Origin: a virus
Virus record (IMG/VR): IMGVR_UViG_3300032288_001702
Span: 1 to 53,409 of that record
Reading direction: 5' to 3' (one strand)
DNA length: 53,409 nt
The position numbers and the translations under genes were made by a program. The notes under the pieces were generated by a model. That model saw only the letters and a list, made by a program, of their open reading frames with translations, was not told the DNA's origin and did not search any database. Each line of letters starts with the position of its first letter. Within the stretch, counting starts at the first letter, position 1. Positions 17,060 through 25,321 of the stretch are shown here, piece by piece.

Positions 17060-17926
17060 ATGACAAAAAATGTAACAATAAAATTAACAAGAGCTGGTGC
17101 AATAGCTGGTCCATTTATTATCACTGATAATTTTGGAGAAGTTCTTGCAGAGAATGTTTCTAAGATGCAATTGATAAGAGGAGTAACGTATATTGTTAAT
17201 TCAAAAGTGACTGCTATAACAATACAATCTACTGGTGAATGTCAATCTAAAAAGACTTTTCAATTGAGCAATTTTAGTATTACAGATTTTGCTGAAGCTA
17301 GATATACACAAGCATTGACAGGTTGTTTATGGAGACACTTAACAGACATTAGAATATACAATTACTTCTATGGAAACATAGATCCATATGTAATTGAGTA
17401 TCCTTTTGCATACAGTTATCAAGATGAGATCTTACAGAATGTAAAAGACTACACTAAGGCATATGAATATCTTCCTATACCTGATGGTGTGTTTGATGAT
17501 AACGTAAGAATAGAAACAAACAACAAGTGGTTTAATAAAGCTGTTCTTTATAACGGACAACAGAGTTCTGGTATACTAGAACTTGTTCCTAAACCTATGA
17601 ACAACTTACAGGCATACGGACAGTATCCAATATACAATACAGACAGTAAGACAATCACTTACACTAAGAGTGATAACTTCTATCAGTATAATACATTTTG
17701 GGCTTTACAAAAATCTTCACAAGTTCCATTGTTTAGAGCATCATGTGAGTCTATGTCAATAGATAAAGTGGTGAACCAAGCAAACATGGATTATGGAATA
17801 AGAAGTTTTAAAAAGGCTCCATTAAGAGCTAAGGAGCTCAAAGTGAGACACATTCTTGATAACTCTGCAACAACACATTTAGTGTCTCAATTTATATTAA
17901 CACCTGCACAAATATCTTATAAATAA
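17060..17926 (+). CDS. C-terminal muzzle segment with N-terminal beta anchor module
   Basis: The start is placed at the ATG at 17060, 4 nt after the previous stop. The frame stays open upstream to 16964, but that part only mirrors Thr codons and is low-complexity Leu/Gln. The protein has 288 residues. Residues 1-75 form a beta module (TIKLTRAG, GPFIITDNFGEVLAENV, IQSTGEC) related to the N-terminus of the gene at 7009. Residues 90-288 (RIYNYFYGNIDPYVIEYPFA, SGILELVPKPMNNL, RSFKKAPLRAKELKVRHIL, final SYK) match what I know as the extreme C-terminus of intact crAss-like muzzle proteins. It should co-assemble with the products of the two preceding genes. Its stop overlaps the next ATG by 1 nt. 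Confidence 0.7.
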   Translation: MTKNVTIKLTRAGAIAGPFIITDNFGEVLAENVSKMQLIRGVTYIVNSKVTAITIQSTGECQSKKTFQLSNFSITDFAEARYTQALTGCLWRHLTDIRIYNYFYGNIDPYVIEYPFAYSYQDEILQNVKDYTKAYEYLPIPDGVFDDNVRIETNNKWFNKAVLYNGQQSSGILELVPKPMNNLQAYGQYPIYNTDSKTITYTKSDNFYQYNTFWALQKSSQVPLFRASCESMSIDKVVNQANMDYGIRSFKKAPLRAKELKVRHILDNSATTHLVSQFILTPAQISYK

Positions 17927-20900
17927 TGAAAGGAAAAGTAAATTGCACATGTGGATGGAGCTGGAACAAATCTGATTCTAGTAAGAAAGATATGTACATA
18001 TGTCATGAGTGTGGAAGAGATAATTCTAACAACATGAAAAATGGTGGTTGGTTAGATAACTATGGAACTAAAGAAAATCCAAACGATTCATCTGTATCAT
18101 TACCAGAAGGATTTGTTGGTATGGGTAATAACACTAAAGGTAGAGATTATTCTCCTGCATGGGGTGGACAGTTTGAAGAAGGAGGAAAGATTCCTATGGC
18201 TCAAAATGGAAGAGCTACAAGAGCTGATAGTCTTGCTGTGTACAATAATACAAAAGCAATAGAAGACTATTATAAACAACAAAAATATAAAAAAGAAAAA
18301 GTTAAAGATACAGAAGATTATAAAAAATCATTGAAAGATCGTAAAGAATGGTTAAAAACAACTAAAAGTTGGTTAGATAAAGCAAAATTTGAAAATGAAC
18401 TTATTCCTGGATATTACACAAACGTAGATAAAGAAAAAGAAATAAAACAAGCAAAAGAAACGGTAAAAAGAGCAGCCAAAGATGTTCAATTAGCTAAAGA
18501 TAAAATTGATCCAAAGAAATACATTCAACAATTAAATAAATCTAAAGAAGATTTTAAAAAAAGACGAGAATCGACATATGTAGATCAAGAAGGTAAACTA
18601 ATAGATAGAAAACCATCCTTAGAAAATTACTTCTTACCTATAGATGAAAATAAATTTTATCAAAGAGAACAGTCTCATGGATTTTTAGATTTAAGATCTC
18701 CAATGCCTCTTTATGATAAAAGAATTACTCCACAAGATGTATATCAATTTAGATCTCCAAATTTAGTTAAGAGAGATGAGTTAGAATCTTTATTAGTAAA
18801 AACTAAGGAACCAAAAAAAAGAAAAGAAATACAAAAAGAAATAGATAGTTTAGAATATACAGATAATGTAGAATCATATGCTTATGATCCATTGGCAGTA
18901 ATGCCTTTTGACATGGTTCCTCCAGAACTACAACAAGAAAGAGTTGAAAAATATGGTTTATCAGGAGTTCCTCAAAGTGTAATTGATGCACATCCAGAAT
19001 GGTTAAAAAATACAAACCAACCTGTAAAGACTCAAACACTACAGCCAAGAGTGAAAGCTATAAACTTATCACCAATACAAACTGCACCTATATCTTTTCC
19101 TATACAAGAAATAGATGTAACAAAACGTTTTGAAGAACCTAAATCATTTAATGTTTCTTCTCAAAGAATGAATATGTTAGGACCAAGTGATTATTATAAT
19201 TATAACCAAGAAGGTGTTGATTATGAAACAGCTATGATAATCAAAGCTGCATCAGATGCTTACAATAAAGATATAGAAAAAAGATACGGACCTCAGAATG
19301 AATATAGAACTCCTAAGTCAGCAGAAAAAGCTGCAGAGAGATTAAAACAATTAAGAAGTGAATTTACAATGACACCTAATTATCAAATGGGTGGATATGT
19401 CTATCCAGTTAATTATGTTCCTCAAGCACAAAATGGTTTCACTTCATTTATGTCTAATTTAGGAGATAATATTGTAGAATTTTTCTCTGATGAAAAAGAA
19501 GAAAAAATTAAACCAATTAAAAAAACATCAGTTAAAAAATCTGGAAATAAAGATAATACTAGAACACTTAATATAGTTGATCCAAGAAAAAAATTAGCAA
19601 CTACTAATCAACCTCTTAGACCTAATTCTGATTTAGTTGGAGGTAAATACAGTTCTAAACATTTAGATAGATTGATACAAGAAGCTAAAAGACAAGGAAT
19701 GTCTAAACAGGATATTATGAATCTTAGTGCTATGGGATTTCAAGAAACTAAGTGGGGAAAAACTGATGGTAACATTGGTCATGTTATGGGTGATTGGGGA
19801 GGAGATGATGACTATCAACTATTTATTAATGCATATAATGCAAAAATGAAAGAGGCTGATAGACTTGGTATTACAGATCCAGCTATGCGTTTACAAGTGT
19901 ATAATGGTCTTGGAACCATCACTCCTAGTACAGAAAAAGATTATCACGGTTTTGAAATGCAAAAGATATATGGCGTTCCTATTCCTAAAGGAGGAATAAG
20001 TATGAAAAAAAATCCTTTGTATGGAAAACAGGTTATGGATATTAGAGATAATGTCTTAGCAAAGAATCCAGAATATATAAAATACATGGATAGTATTTAT
20101 AAAGCACCTCTTAAGAAAAAAGCAATGGGTGGTTCTATTCCTGGCTCTGTAGGATTTACATACGCACGTACAAAGGGTATTCCATCTGAAGGACCATATG
20201 CAAAGAAAACAATGCCTAGTGCACAAGAAGGAAAAACAATAACAGTAGATGAAGGAGAAGGAAAAAAAAGAAAGATATTAACAGATTCTTCTGAATATGC
20301 TAAACTATATGATGAAGGAAGAATAGGTGTACAAAACGATGATGAAAGTATTTCTTTCAATCCACTTAATGAAGTGGTTGTCACTCCTTATGATAAACAA
20401 TTTCCATATTATCAACAACTAACTCCAAGTGAACAAAAATATTTAAGAGAAAATTTAAATTCAAATGACCCAATAACAAGACAGTTAAAAGCAAGAGCTA
20501 CAGATGGTAGAGGATTTGATGCAGACAAAGCAACAGATTTTGCAATGGGTTGGTTAAGAGATCTTCCTTTAGCTTCTTTACAAGCTCCTCAATCTGCGTT
20601 AGTAGAAGGAGTGGAAGCTCTTAGAGGAAATGATTTTAATATGTTAAACGCATTGGACCCTTCTACTCAAAGAATTCCTTCTGAGACATGGGGAGTAGAA
20701 AATCCATATGCAGCTTTTGCTGTTGATGCTTTAACAGATCCTGAAACATTAATGGGAATGTCTTTATTAAAACAACCTTTACAAAAAGGATTACAACAAA
20801 CAGGAAAATATTTAACAGAAGAAACAGCTTTAAAAAATGCATATAAATACAATCCTTGGGCATTTAAACCTAATCCAGAAGCTTATTACAGAGGTTTAGG

Positions 20901-21927
20901 TAAAGAGGGGATGGAAGACGCACTACAATCAGGAGTTTTTAGACCTAAAAATGCAGCAAATACAAAAAAAGAGTTTGTCTTACCAGGTGGACAAGTATTT
21001 GAGTTTGGAAAAAGTTTTGACAAAACTTATTATAGTCCTGATTTTAAAATAGCAGACAGGTACGGTAAAGGTTTTGTTGCAGAAGTACCTAATAACAGTG
21101 CTGAATTTACACGCAGATATTCTAATAAAGATTGGAGTTACCATACACAAAGCCAAATACCAGTAGAACAGGGAAGAATATTACAAAAAGATTGGTTACA
21201 AGGATATAAACCAATAGAAGTTCCTAAACAAAATAATATAAAACCTTCTTTTATTAAACAAGATTTATCAGAAGGAAATGATATAAAATATAGTTTTACT
21301 GATGATCAAGAAAATAACATTGGTACTTTTTCAGGTAAAAAAACTCCTTCAGGAGTTTATGTAAGCAGTATTCAAATTAATCCTGAATTAAGAAGACAAG
21401 GATTAGCTTCTAAAATATATAAAGATATTGCTAAAGATTTACAGTCTAAAAATGAAGGTACATTATTTTCTAGAAGTACGCAACACCAATTTACTGATAA
21501 AGATGAATTAGGAAGAAGTATTGCCCCTGCAAATAAATTATGGGAGAACTTAGTAAATAAAGGAGAAGCAGAAAAATTTGTAGAAGGTATGTCTCATACT
21601 TACAAAATAAAACCTTTAAAAGAAGGAGGAGTAATTAAAGATGATATGGGACAATGGGAGCACCCTGGTGAAATAACAGAAATCAATTCTCCATATATAA
21701 CAATGCAAGGAGTACCTTATCCTGTACTTGGAATATCAGACACAGGTGATACACAGATGATGTATCCAGAAGAAGAATATGAATTTGATGGTACAAAGGT
21801 GACAGAGTTTCCTATGGCTAAAAACGGATTAAGACAAGAACAAAAAGGTTTGGTTAATTTAGACAATCTACTTAACTTTACAAACTATAATACAAAACAA
21901 CCTGGCGGATGGCTAGATAAATATTAA
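17926..21927 (+). CDS. Multi-domain virion/ejection protein: Zn ribbon, lysozyme-like, possible ART-like, GNAT
   Basis: A 1333-residue protein. C7, C9, C26 and C29 form an N-terminal zinc ribbon. The motif NTKGRDYSPAWGGQF (about 68-83) and later GG..P..AQNG elements are hallmarks of crAss-like virion proteins. A charged coiled region (about 100-300) follows. Residues 570-720 resemble a lysozyme-like transglycosylase with E607 in MGFQETKWGK. Residues 985-1110 (YYRGLGKEGMEDAL, TYYSPDFKIADRYGKGFVAEV) have the R...S layout of an ADP-ribosyltransferase fold, weakly supported. Residues 1115-1220 are GNAT-like (NPELRRQGLASKIYKDIAKD). The C-terminus has the conserved WEHPGEITEI, YPEEEYEF and GGWLDKY elements; a similar GGWLDNY lies near the N-terminus. 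It is probably packaged and ejected, acting on the cell wall and on host molecules. Confidence 0.75.
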   Translation: MKGKVNCTCGWSWNKSDSSKKDMYICHECGRDNSNNMKNGGWLDNYGTKENPNDSSVSLPEGFVGMGNNTKGRDYSPAWGGQFEEGGKIPMAQNGRATRADSLAVYNNTKAIEDYYKQQKYKKEKVKDTEDYKKSLKDRKEWLKTTKSWLDKAKFENELIPGYYTNVDKEKEIKQAKETVKRAAKDVQLAKDKIDPKKYIQQLNKSKEDFKKRRESTYVDQEGKLIDRKPSLENYFLPIDENKFYQREQSHGFLDLRSPMPLYDKRITPQDVYQFRSPNLVKRDELESLLVKTKEPKKRKEIQKEIDSLEYTDNVESYAYDPLAVMPFDMVPPELQQERVEKYGLSGVPQSVIDAHPEWLKNTNQPVKTQTLQPRVKAINLSPIQTAPISFPIQEIDVTKRFEEPKSFNVSSQRMNMLGPSDYYNYNQEGVDYETAMIIKAASDAYNKDIEKRYGPQNEYRTPKSAEKAAERLKQLRSEFTMTPNYQMGGYVYPVNYVPQAQNGFTSFMSNLGDNIVEFFSDEKEEKIKPIKKTSVKKSGNKDNTRTLNIVDPRKKLATTNQPLRPNSDLVGGKYSSKHLDRLIQEAKRQGMSKQDIMNLSAMGFQETKWGKTDGNIGHVMGDWGGDDDYQLFINAYNAKMKEADRLGITDPAMRLQVYNGLGTITPSTEKDYHGFEMQKIYGVPIPKGGISMKKNPLYGKQVMDIRDNVLAKNPEYIKYMDSIYKAPLKKKAMGGSIPGSVGFTYARTKGIPSEGPYAKKTMPSAQEGKTITVDEGEGKKRKILTDSSEYAKLYDEGRIGVQNDDESISFNPLNEVVVTPYDKQFPYYQQLTPSEQKYLRENLNSNDPITRQLKARATDGRGFDADKATDFAMGWLRDLPLASLQAPQSALVEGVEALRGNDFNMLNALDPSTQRIPSETWGVENPYAAFAVDALTDPETLMGMSLLKQPLQKGLQQTGKYLTEETALKNAYKYNPWAFKPNPEAYYRGLGKEGMEDALQSGVFRPKNAANTKKEFVLPGGQVFEFGKSFDKTYYSPDFKIADRYGKGFVAEVPNNSAEFTRRYSNKDWSYHTQSQIPVEQGRILQKDWLQGYKPIEVPKQNNIKPSFIKQDLSEGNDIKYSFTDDQENNIGTFSGKKTPSGVYVSSIQINPELRRQGLASKIYKDIAKDLQSKNEGTLFSRSTQHQFTDKDELGRSIAPANKLWENLVNKGEAEKFVEGMSHTYKIKPLKEGGVIKDDMGQWEHPGEITEINSPYITMQGVPYPVLGISDTGDTQMMYPEEEYEFDGTKVTEFPMAKNGLRQEQKGLVNLDNLLNFTNYNTKQPGGWLDKY

Positions 21928-21930
21928 ATT

Positions 21931-24900
21931 ATGAAATCAGAATTCTTAAAACTTGCAGGTGTAAAATCTGAGAAAGCATTTTACAAAAAATATCCAACTG
22001 AAGCAGCATTCTTCAAAGCTCATCCAGAAGCTAAGAAATCAATTAAGAAAGCACAAGCTGGAACAATTATGTCTGGAATGAGTTCTTATTTGCAAGGAAT
22101 GCAAGGAGCTCAGAATATTCCTAATATTGGTAATATAATTCAAGGACAGATGCAATCCCCTGGTGTTAATGCTGGAATGTACAGTTCCACTCCATACCCT
22201 GCTCCTAATTATAATCAGATGTATATGAACATGTCTACAGCTGATGAAAATTTAAGTCAACCTGCTACGACAACTACAACAACCACTGCTGATGTAATGA
22301 AAGGCGGTATGAATATTTTTGGTGGAATGTTCAATGCAGCAAACGCAATGAAAGCTCAAGAAGAAGAATTGAAAAATGCTAGAATGTGGGCAGATGTTAG
22401 TGGTGTAGTTAAACGAGCTGTTATATCTAATCAGTTTGCTGAAAAACCAAAAAATACATGGATAAGACCAGATGATCAAAATCAAATAGCTAACATAAAT
22501 CAACTATATCCAGGACAAGGTGTAGGAACCAATGCTCTTGCTAGAAATGGTGCTAGATTACAAGATGGTGGAATGGTAGGAGGAAATCCCACAGAGATAC
22601 AAAATACTTATGGTGATGGTAATTCTATATATGATGATCTTGGATACACTCCATTAATGGATGTAAATCAACAAAAATCATTCTACCATGGAGGAAATGT
22701 TCCTAGAGCTCAATTTGGAATTGCTAGTGCAGGTATGGAAGGATTTGGACAAAATCCATATAGTTCTTTAACTGGTTCAATGTTTAATAATAGTGGTGGA
22801 TCTCAAATGGGCTCTGCAGTTGGTAGTATGTTTGGACCATTTGGAGGATTGGCTGGTGGAATGATTGGAGGAATGTTTGATAAAACTGGAGGAAAAACTA
22901 AAAATGCACAACAAAGATTTCAACGTAACATGGATTATGTAGCAGGTATAGATAGTACAGCAGGAATACATAATCGATTTAATTCAGTTATGGAAGATGG
23001 TGGATGGGTAAGTAATGATTGGAATCCACAAGTGATTGCTAAGTTTGGAGATCTTGATGCTCAAGACTATGCAGAGTTTGCACACAAAGATCAATTCAGA
23101 GCTGGTGGACATTTAAAAGCTTACAGAGAACCTAGCGAAAGAGCTATGCAAACATACGATATGGGTGGTGAACTTCAAACTCATTGGGGTGGATATGCTG
23201 AACCTATGTCTGAAAATCCATACTTACCTGGTGGTGGAGAAACTGTAATGTTCAGAGGAAAATCTCATGAAGAGTCTGATGGAAAAGGTAATACAGGAAT
23301 TGGTATCACATTTGGTGATAGTCCTGTAGAAGTGGAAAGAGGAGAACCTGCTGTTAAGTTAAAAGATGGATCTTCAGGAGAAGATAATCTTGTTGTATAT
23401 GGTAATTTAAAAATCCCAAATGAATATGTTTCTATATTAGGAGATCCTAAAGCTAAAGGTAAGAAGTTTAAAAACTATGTAGCTGATCTATCTAAAGTTG
23501 AACAAAAACAAAATAAGATTGTAGAAAAGTCAACAAATGAATTAAATGAGTTAGATGTTAAAACTCCTTTTGATAAATTAAAACTTTCTTCATTAGAAGC
23601 AAACATCAAAGGAGGAAACATGAAACTTAAATCAATAGCTGATAAGAAAATAAAAGCTGCTGATTTACAAAGTGCAATTAATGATACAGCAGAAGAATAT
23701 GGACTTATTGCAGATGATCTTGCAAGAGGTAAAGTTAAGTTTGACAAAGAAGCTATGAAAGCACAAGCTAAATATGGAGCTGCTATTAAAAAAGCTCAAG
23801 GTGGTGGTAAAGTTAAATTTAATAGTGAGAAAGAAGCTCTTGATGCAGGATACAAAAAAGTTGGTAATGAATATATTAAAGTAAAACAATCAAGTAAAAA
23901 AACTACTGCAGAGAAAAAATCTGCTAGTGCTATGGATTATATTCCTAAACAATCAGCAGATAAATCAACTGGATTGTTTGGTGGCGTAACACCTGAACAA
24001 TTTAAAGAATATACAAAAAAGAATGATTGGTATGATTGGAGTGGTTTTGATCCAAATGATCCAGAAGATGTAAATGAATACGCAAAAGCATTTAATGCTG
24101 AAGCTGAGAAGAGAGGATCTAAAGCTAGAATATTACCAGATGTAGAAATTGATCCTAAAACAAAAAAACCAATACCAGGAACTAAAACAAAATATGTTGG
24201 AAAACAATTTGTAAGTAGTAGTTTAGATAGTGAGAAAGAAGAAAGTCCTATTAATCAATTTGAAATTGAAAGTGCAGAAATAGAAAAATTACCAGACACA
24301 AAACCTGTTCCGTATAAAAGAAGTGCATTACTGGATATATTTGGACAAATACTTCCTTTTATAAGACCTACAGATCAAGAACCACTTGATCCTCGTCAAC
24401 TTGCTCCAGAGATGCTTGCTAAGTTACAGAATAAACTTGAACCTGTAAACATGCAAAGATATAATCCAATGCTTGATGATTTATATGGTATATCTTATCA
24501 GGATGTATTAAATGAAAATGATTCAGATTTCTTAACAGCATTGAGAAATACTGATAATCCAGCAATGAAAGCTAATTTATTAGCACAGAAATATGGAGCT
24601 AATAGTAAAGTGTTAGCTGAACAGTTTAGAGCTAATCAATCAATGAGAGATAAAGTGTTTTCTGGAAATAGAGCTACACTTAACAATGCTCAAATGACAA
24701 ATTTAGGATTAGCTAATCAACAGTATCAAAGACAGCAACAAGCTCTTAGTAATACAAAAGCTACAGATTTAGAAATTGCTAAATCGTATGCTGATAAATA
24801 TGCTAAAAACAAATTAGAGAATAGAACATTAGGTGTATATGAAAACTTATACAACTATAGATATGATGCTGCAGGTAGATTAATTAACATGAATGCTCCT

Positions 24901-25233
24901 TTCCAACCAAACATACCTACAGTGGCATCTGTTAATGGTACACAAAGACAAGTTCCTGTAAAAGATAGTAATGGAAATATTTTATATTATCAATTAGAAG
25001 AATATAAACCAATATCTGTAGACGAAGTTGTTGTAGAACAAACTACTCCTATACCATCGTCATCAACTGGTCCTATTGTATCACCAGGTTCAGTTTCTTC
25101 TTCACAATATGTTCCTATTGATGATGAAGAATATACTAATCAAGAATATATAAATCAAGTAGCTCCTAAAAAGTTTGGAGGAAAAGTTAATAAAAAATAC
25201 TCACAAAGCTCAATTGTAAAAGCTTTTAAATAA
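21931..25233 (+). CDS. Large virion/cargo protein with Gly-zipper segment
   Basis: A 1100-residue protein. The N-terminus (SEKAFYKKYPTEAAFFKAHP) and a middle block (MFRGKSHEESDG, GDSPVEVERGEPAVKLKDG, NLVVYGNLKIPNEY, about 445-500) are recurrent in crAss-like virion proteins. Around residues 290-315 a Gly-rich hydrophobic stretch (GSAVGSMFGPFGGLAGGMIG) has GxxxG spacing. Residues 500-640 are Lys-rich helices. The C-terminal third contains Gln/Asn-rich helices (QQYQRQQQALSNTK) and ends in a basic tail. There is no catalytic motif. It begins 3 nt after the previous stop and closes the unit before an 88-nt promoter gap. A role as capsid-stored cargo or ejection protein that can enter a membrane is inferred. 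Confidence 0.65.
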   Translation: MKSEFLKLAGVKSEKAFYKKYPTEAAFFKAHPEAKKSIKKAQAGTIMSGMSSYLQGMQGAQNIPNIGNIIQGQMQSPGVNAGMYSSTPYPAPNYNQMYMNMSTADENLSQPATTTTTTTADVMKGGMNIFGGMFNAANAMKAQEEELKNARMWADVSGVVKRAVISNQFAEKPKNTWIRPDDQNQIANINQLYPGQGVGTNALARNGARLQDGGMVGGNPTEIQNTYGDGNSIYDDLGYTPLMDVNQQKSFYHGGNVPRAQFGIASAGMEGFGQNPYSSLTGSMFNNSGGSQMGSAVGSMFGPFGGLAGGMIGGMFDKTGGKTKNAQQRFQRNMDYVAGIDSTAGIHNRFNSVMEDGGWVSNDWNPQVIAKFGDLDAQDYAEFAHKDQFRAGGHLKAYREPSERAMQTYDMGGELQTHWGGYAEPMSENPYLPGGGETVMFRGKSHEESDGKGNTGIGITFGDSPVEVERGEPAVKLKDGSSGEDNLVVYGNLKIPNEYVSILGDPKAKGKKFKNYVADLSKVEQKQNKIVEKSTNELNELDVKTPFDKLKLSSLEANIKGGNMKLKSIADKKIKAADLQSAINDTAEEYGLIADDLARGKVKFDKEAMKAQAKYGAAIKKAQGGGKVKFNSEKEALDAGYKKVGNEYIKVKQSSKKTTAEKKSASAMDYIPKQSADKSTGLFGGVTPEQFKEYTKKNDWYDWSGFDPNDPEDVNEYAKAFNAEAEKRGSKARILPDVEIDPKTKKPIPGTKTKYVGKQFVSSSLDSEKEESPINQFEIESAEIEKLPDTKPVPYKRSALLDIFGQILPFIRPTDQEPLDPRQLAPEMLAKLQNKLEPVNMQRYNPMLDDLYGISYQDVLNENDSDFLTALRNTDNPAMKANLLAQKYGANSKVLAEQFRANQSMRDKVFSGNRATLNNAQMTNLGLANQQYQRQQQALSNTKATDLEIAKSYADKYAKNKLENRTLGVYENLYNYRYDAAGRLINMNAPFQPNIPTVASVNGTQRQVPVKDSNGNILYYQLEEYKPISVDEVVVEQTTPIPSSSTGPIVSPGSVSSSQYVPIDDEEYTNQEYINQVAPKKFGGKVNKKYSQSSIVKAFK

Positions 25234-25273
25234 CAAAATTAATTATAAAACTTATGTAACTTGAAAGATTTAT

Positions 25274-25305
25274 ATTGTATAGTATAATTATTTCTGTTAC
25301 ATTTG
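25274..25305 (+). promoter_or_regulatory. Bacteroidetes-type promoter for the cargo/RNA polymerase unit
   Basis: In the 88-nt gap before the gene at 25322, ATTG (25274-25277) stands 20 nt upstream of TACATTTG (25298-25305), which matches the Bacteroidetes -7 consensus TAnnTTTG. The following C gives the extended form TACATTTGC also seen at 47683, 48093 and 48162. Transcription would start about 10 nt before the ATG, giving a very short leader. It is the only good promoter seen between 7775 and 47626. Confidence 0.65.
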
Positions 25306-25321
25306 CTAATCAATAAATATT

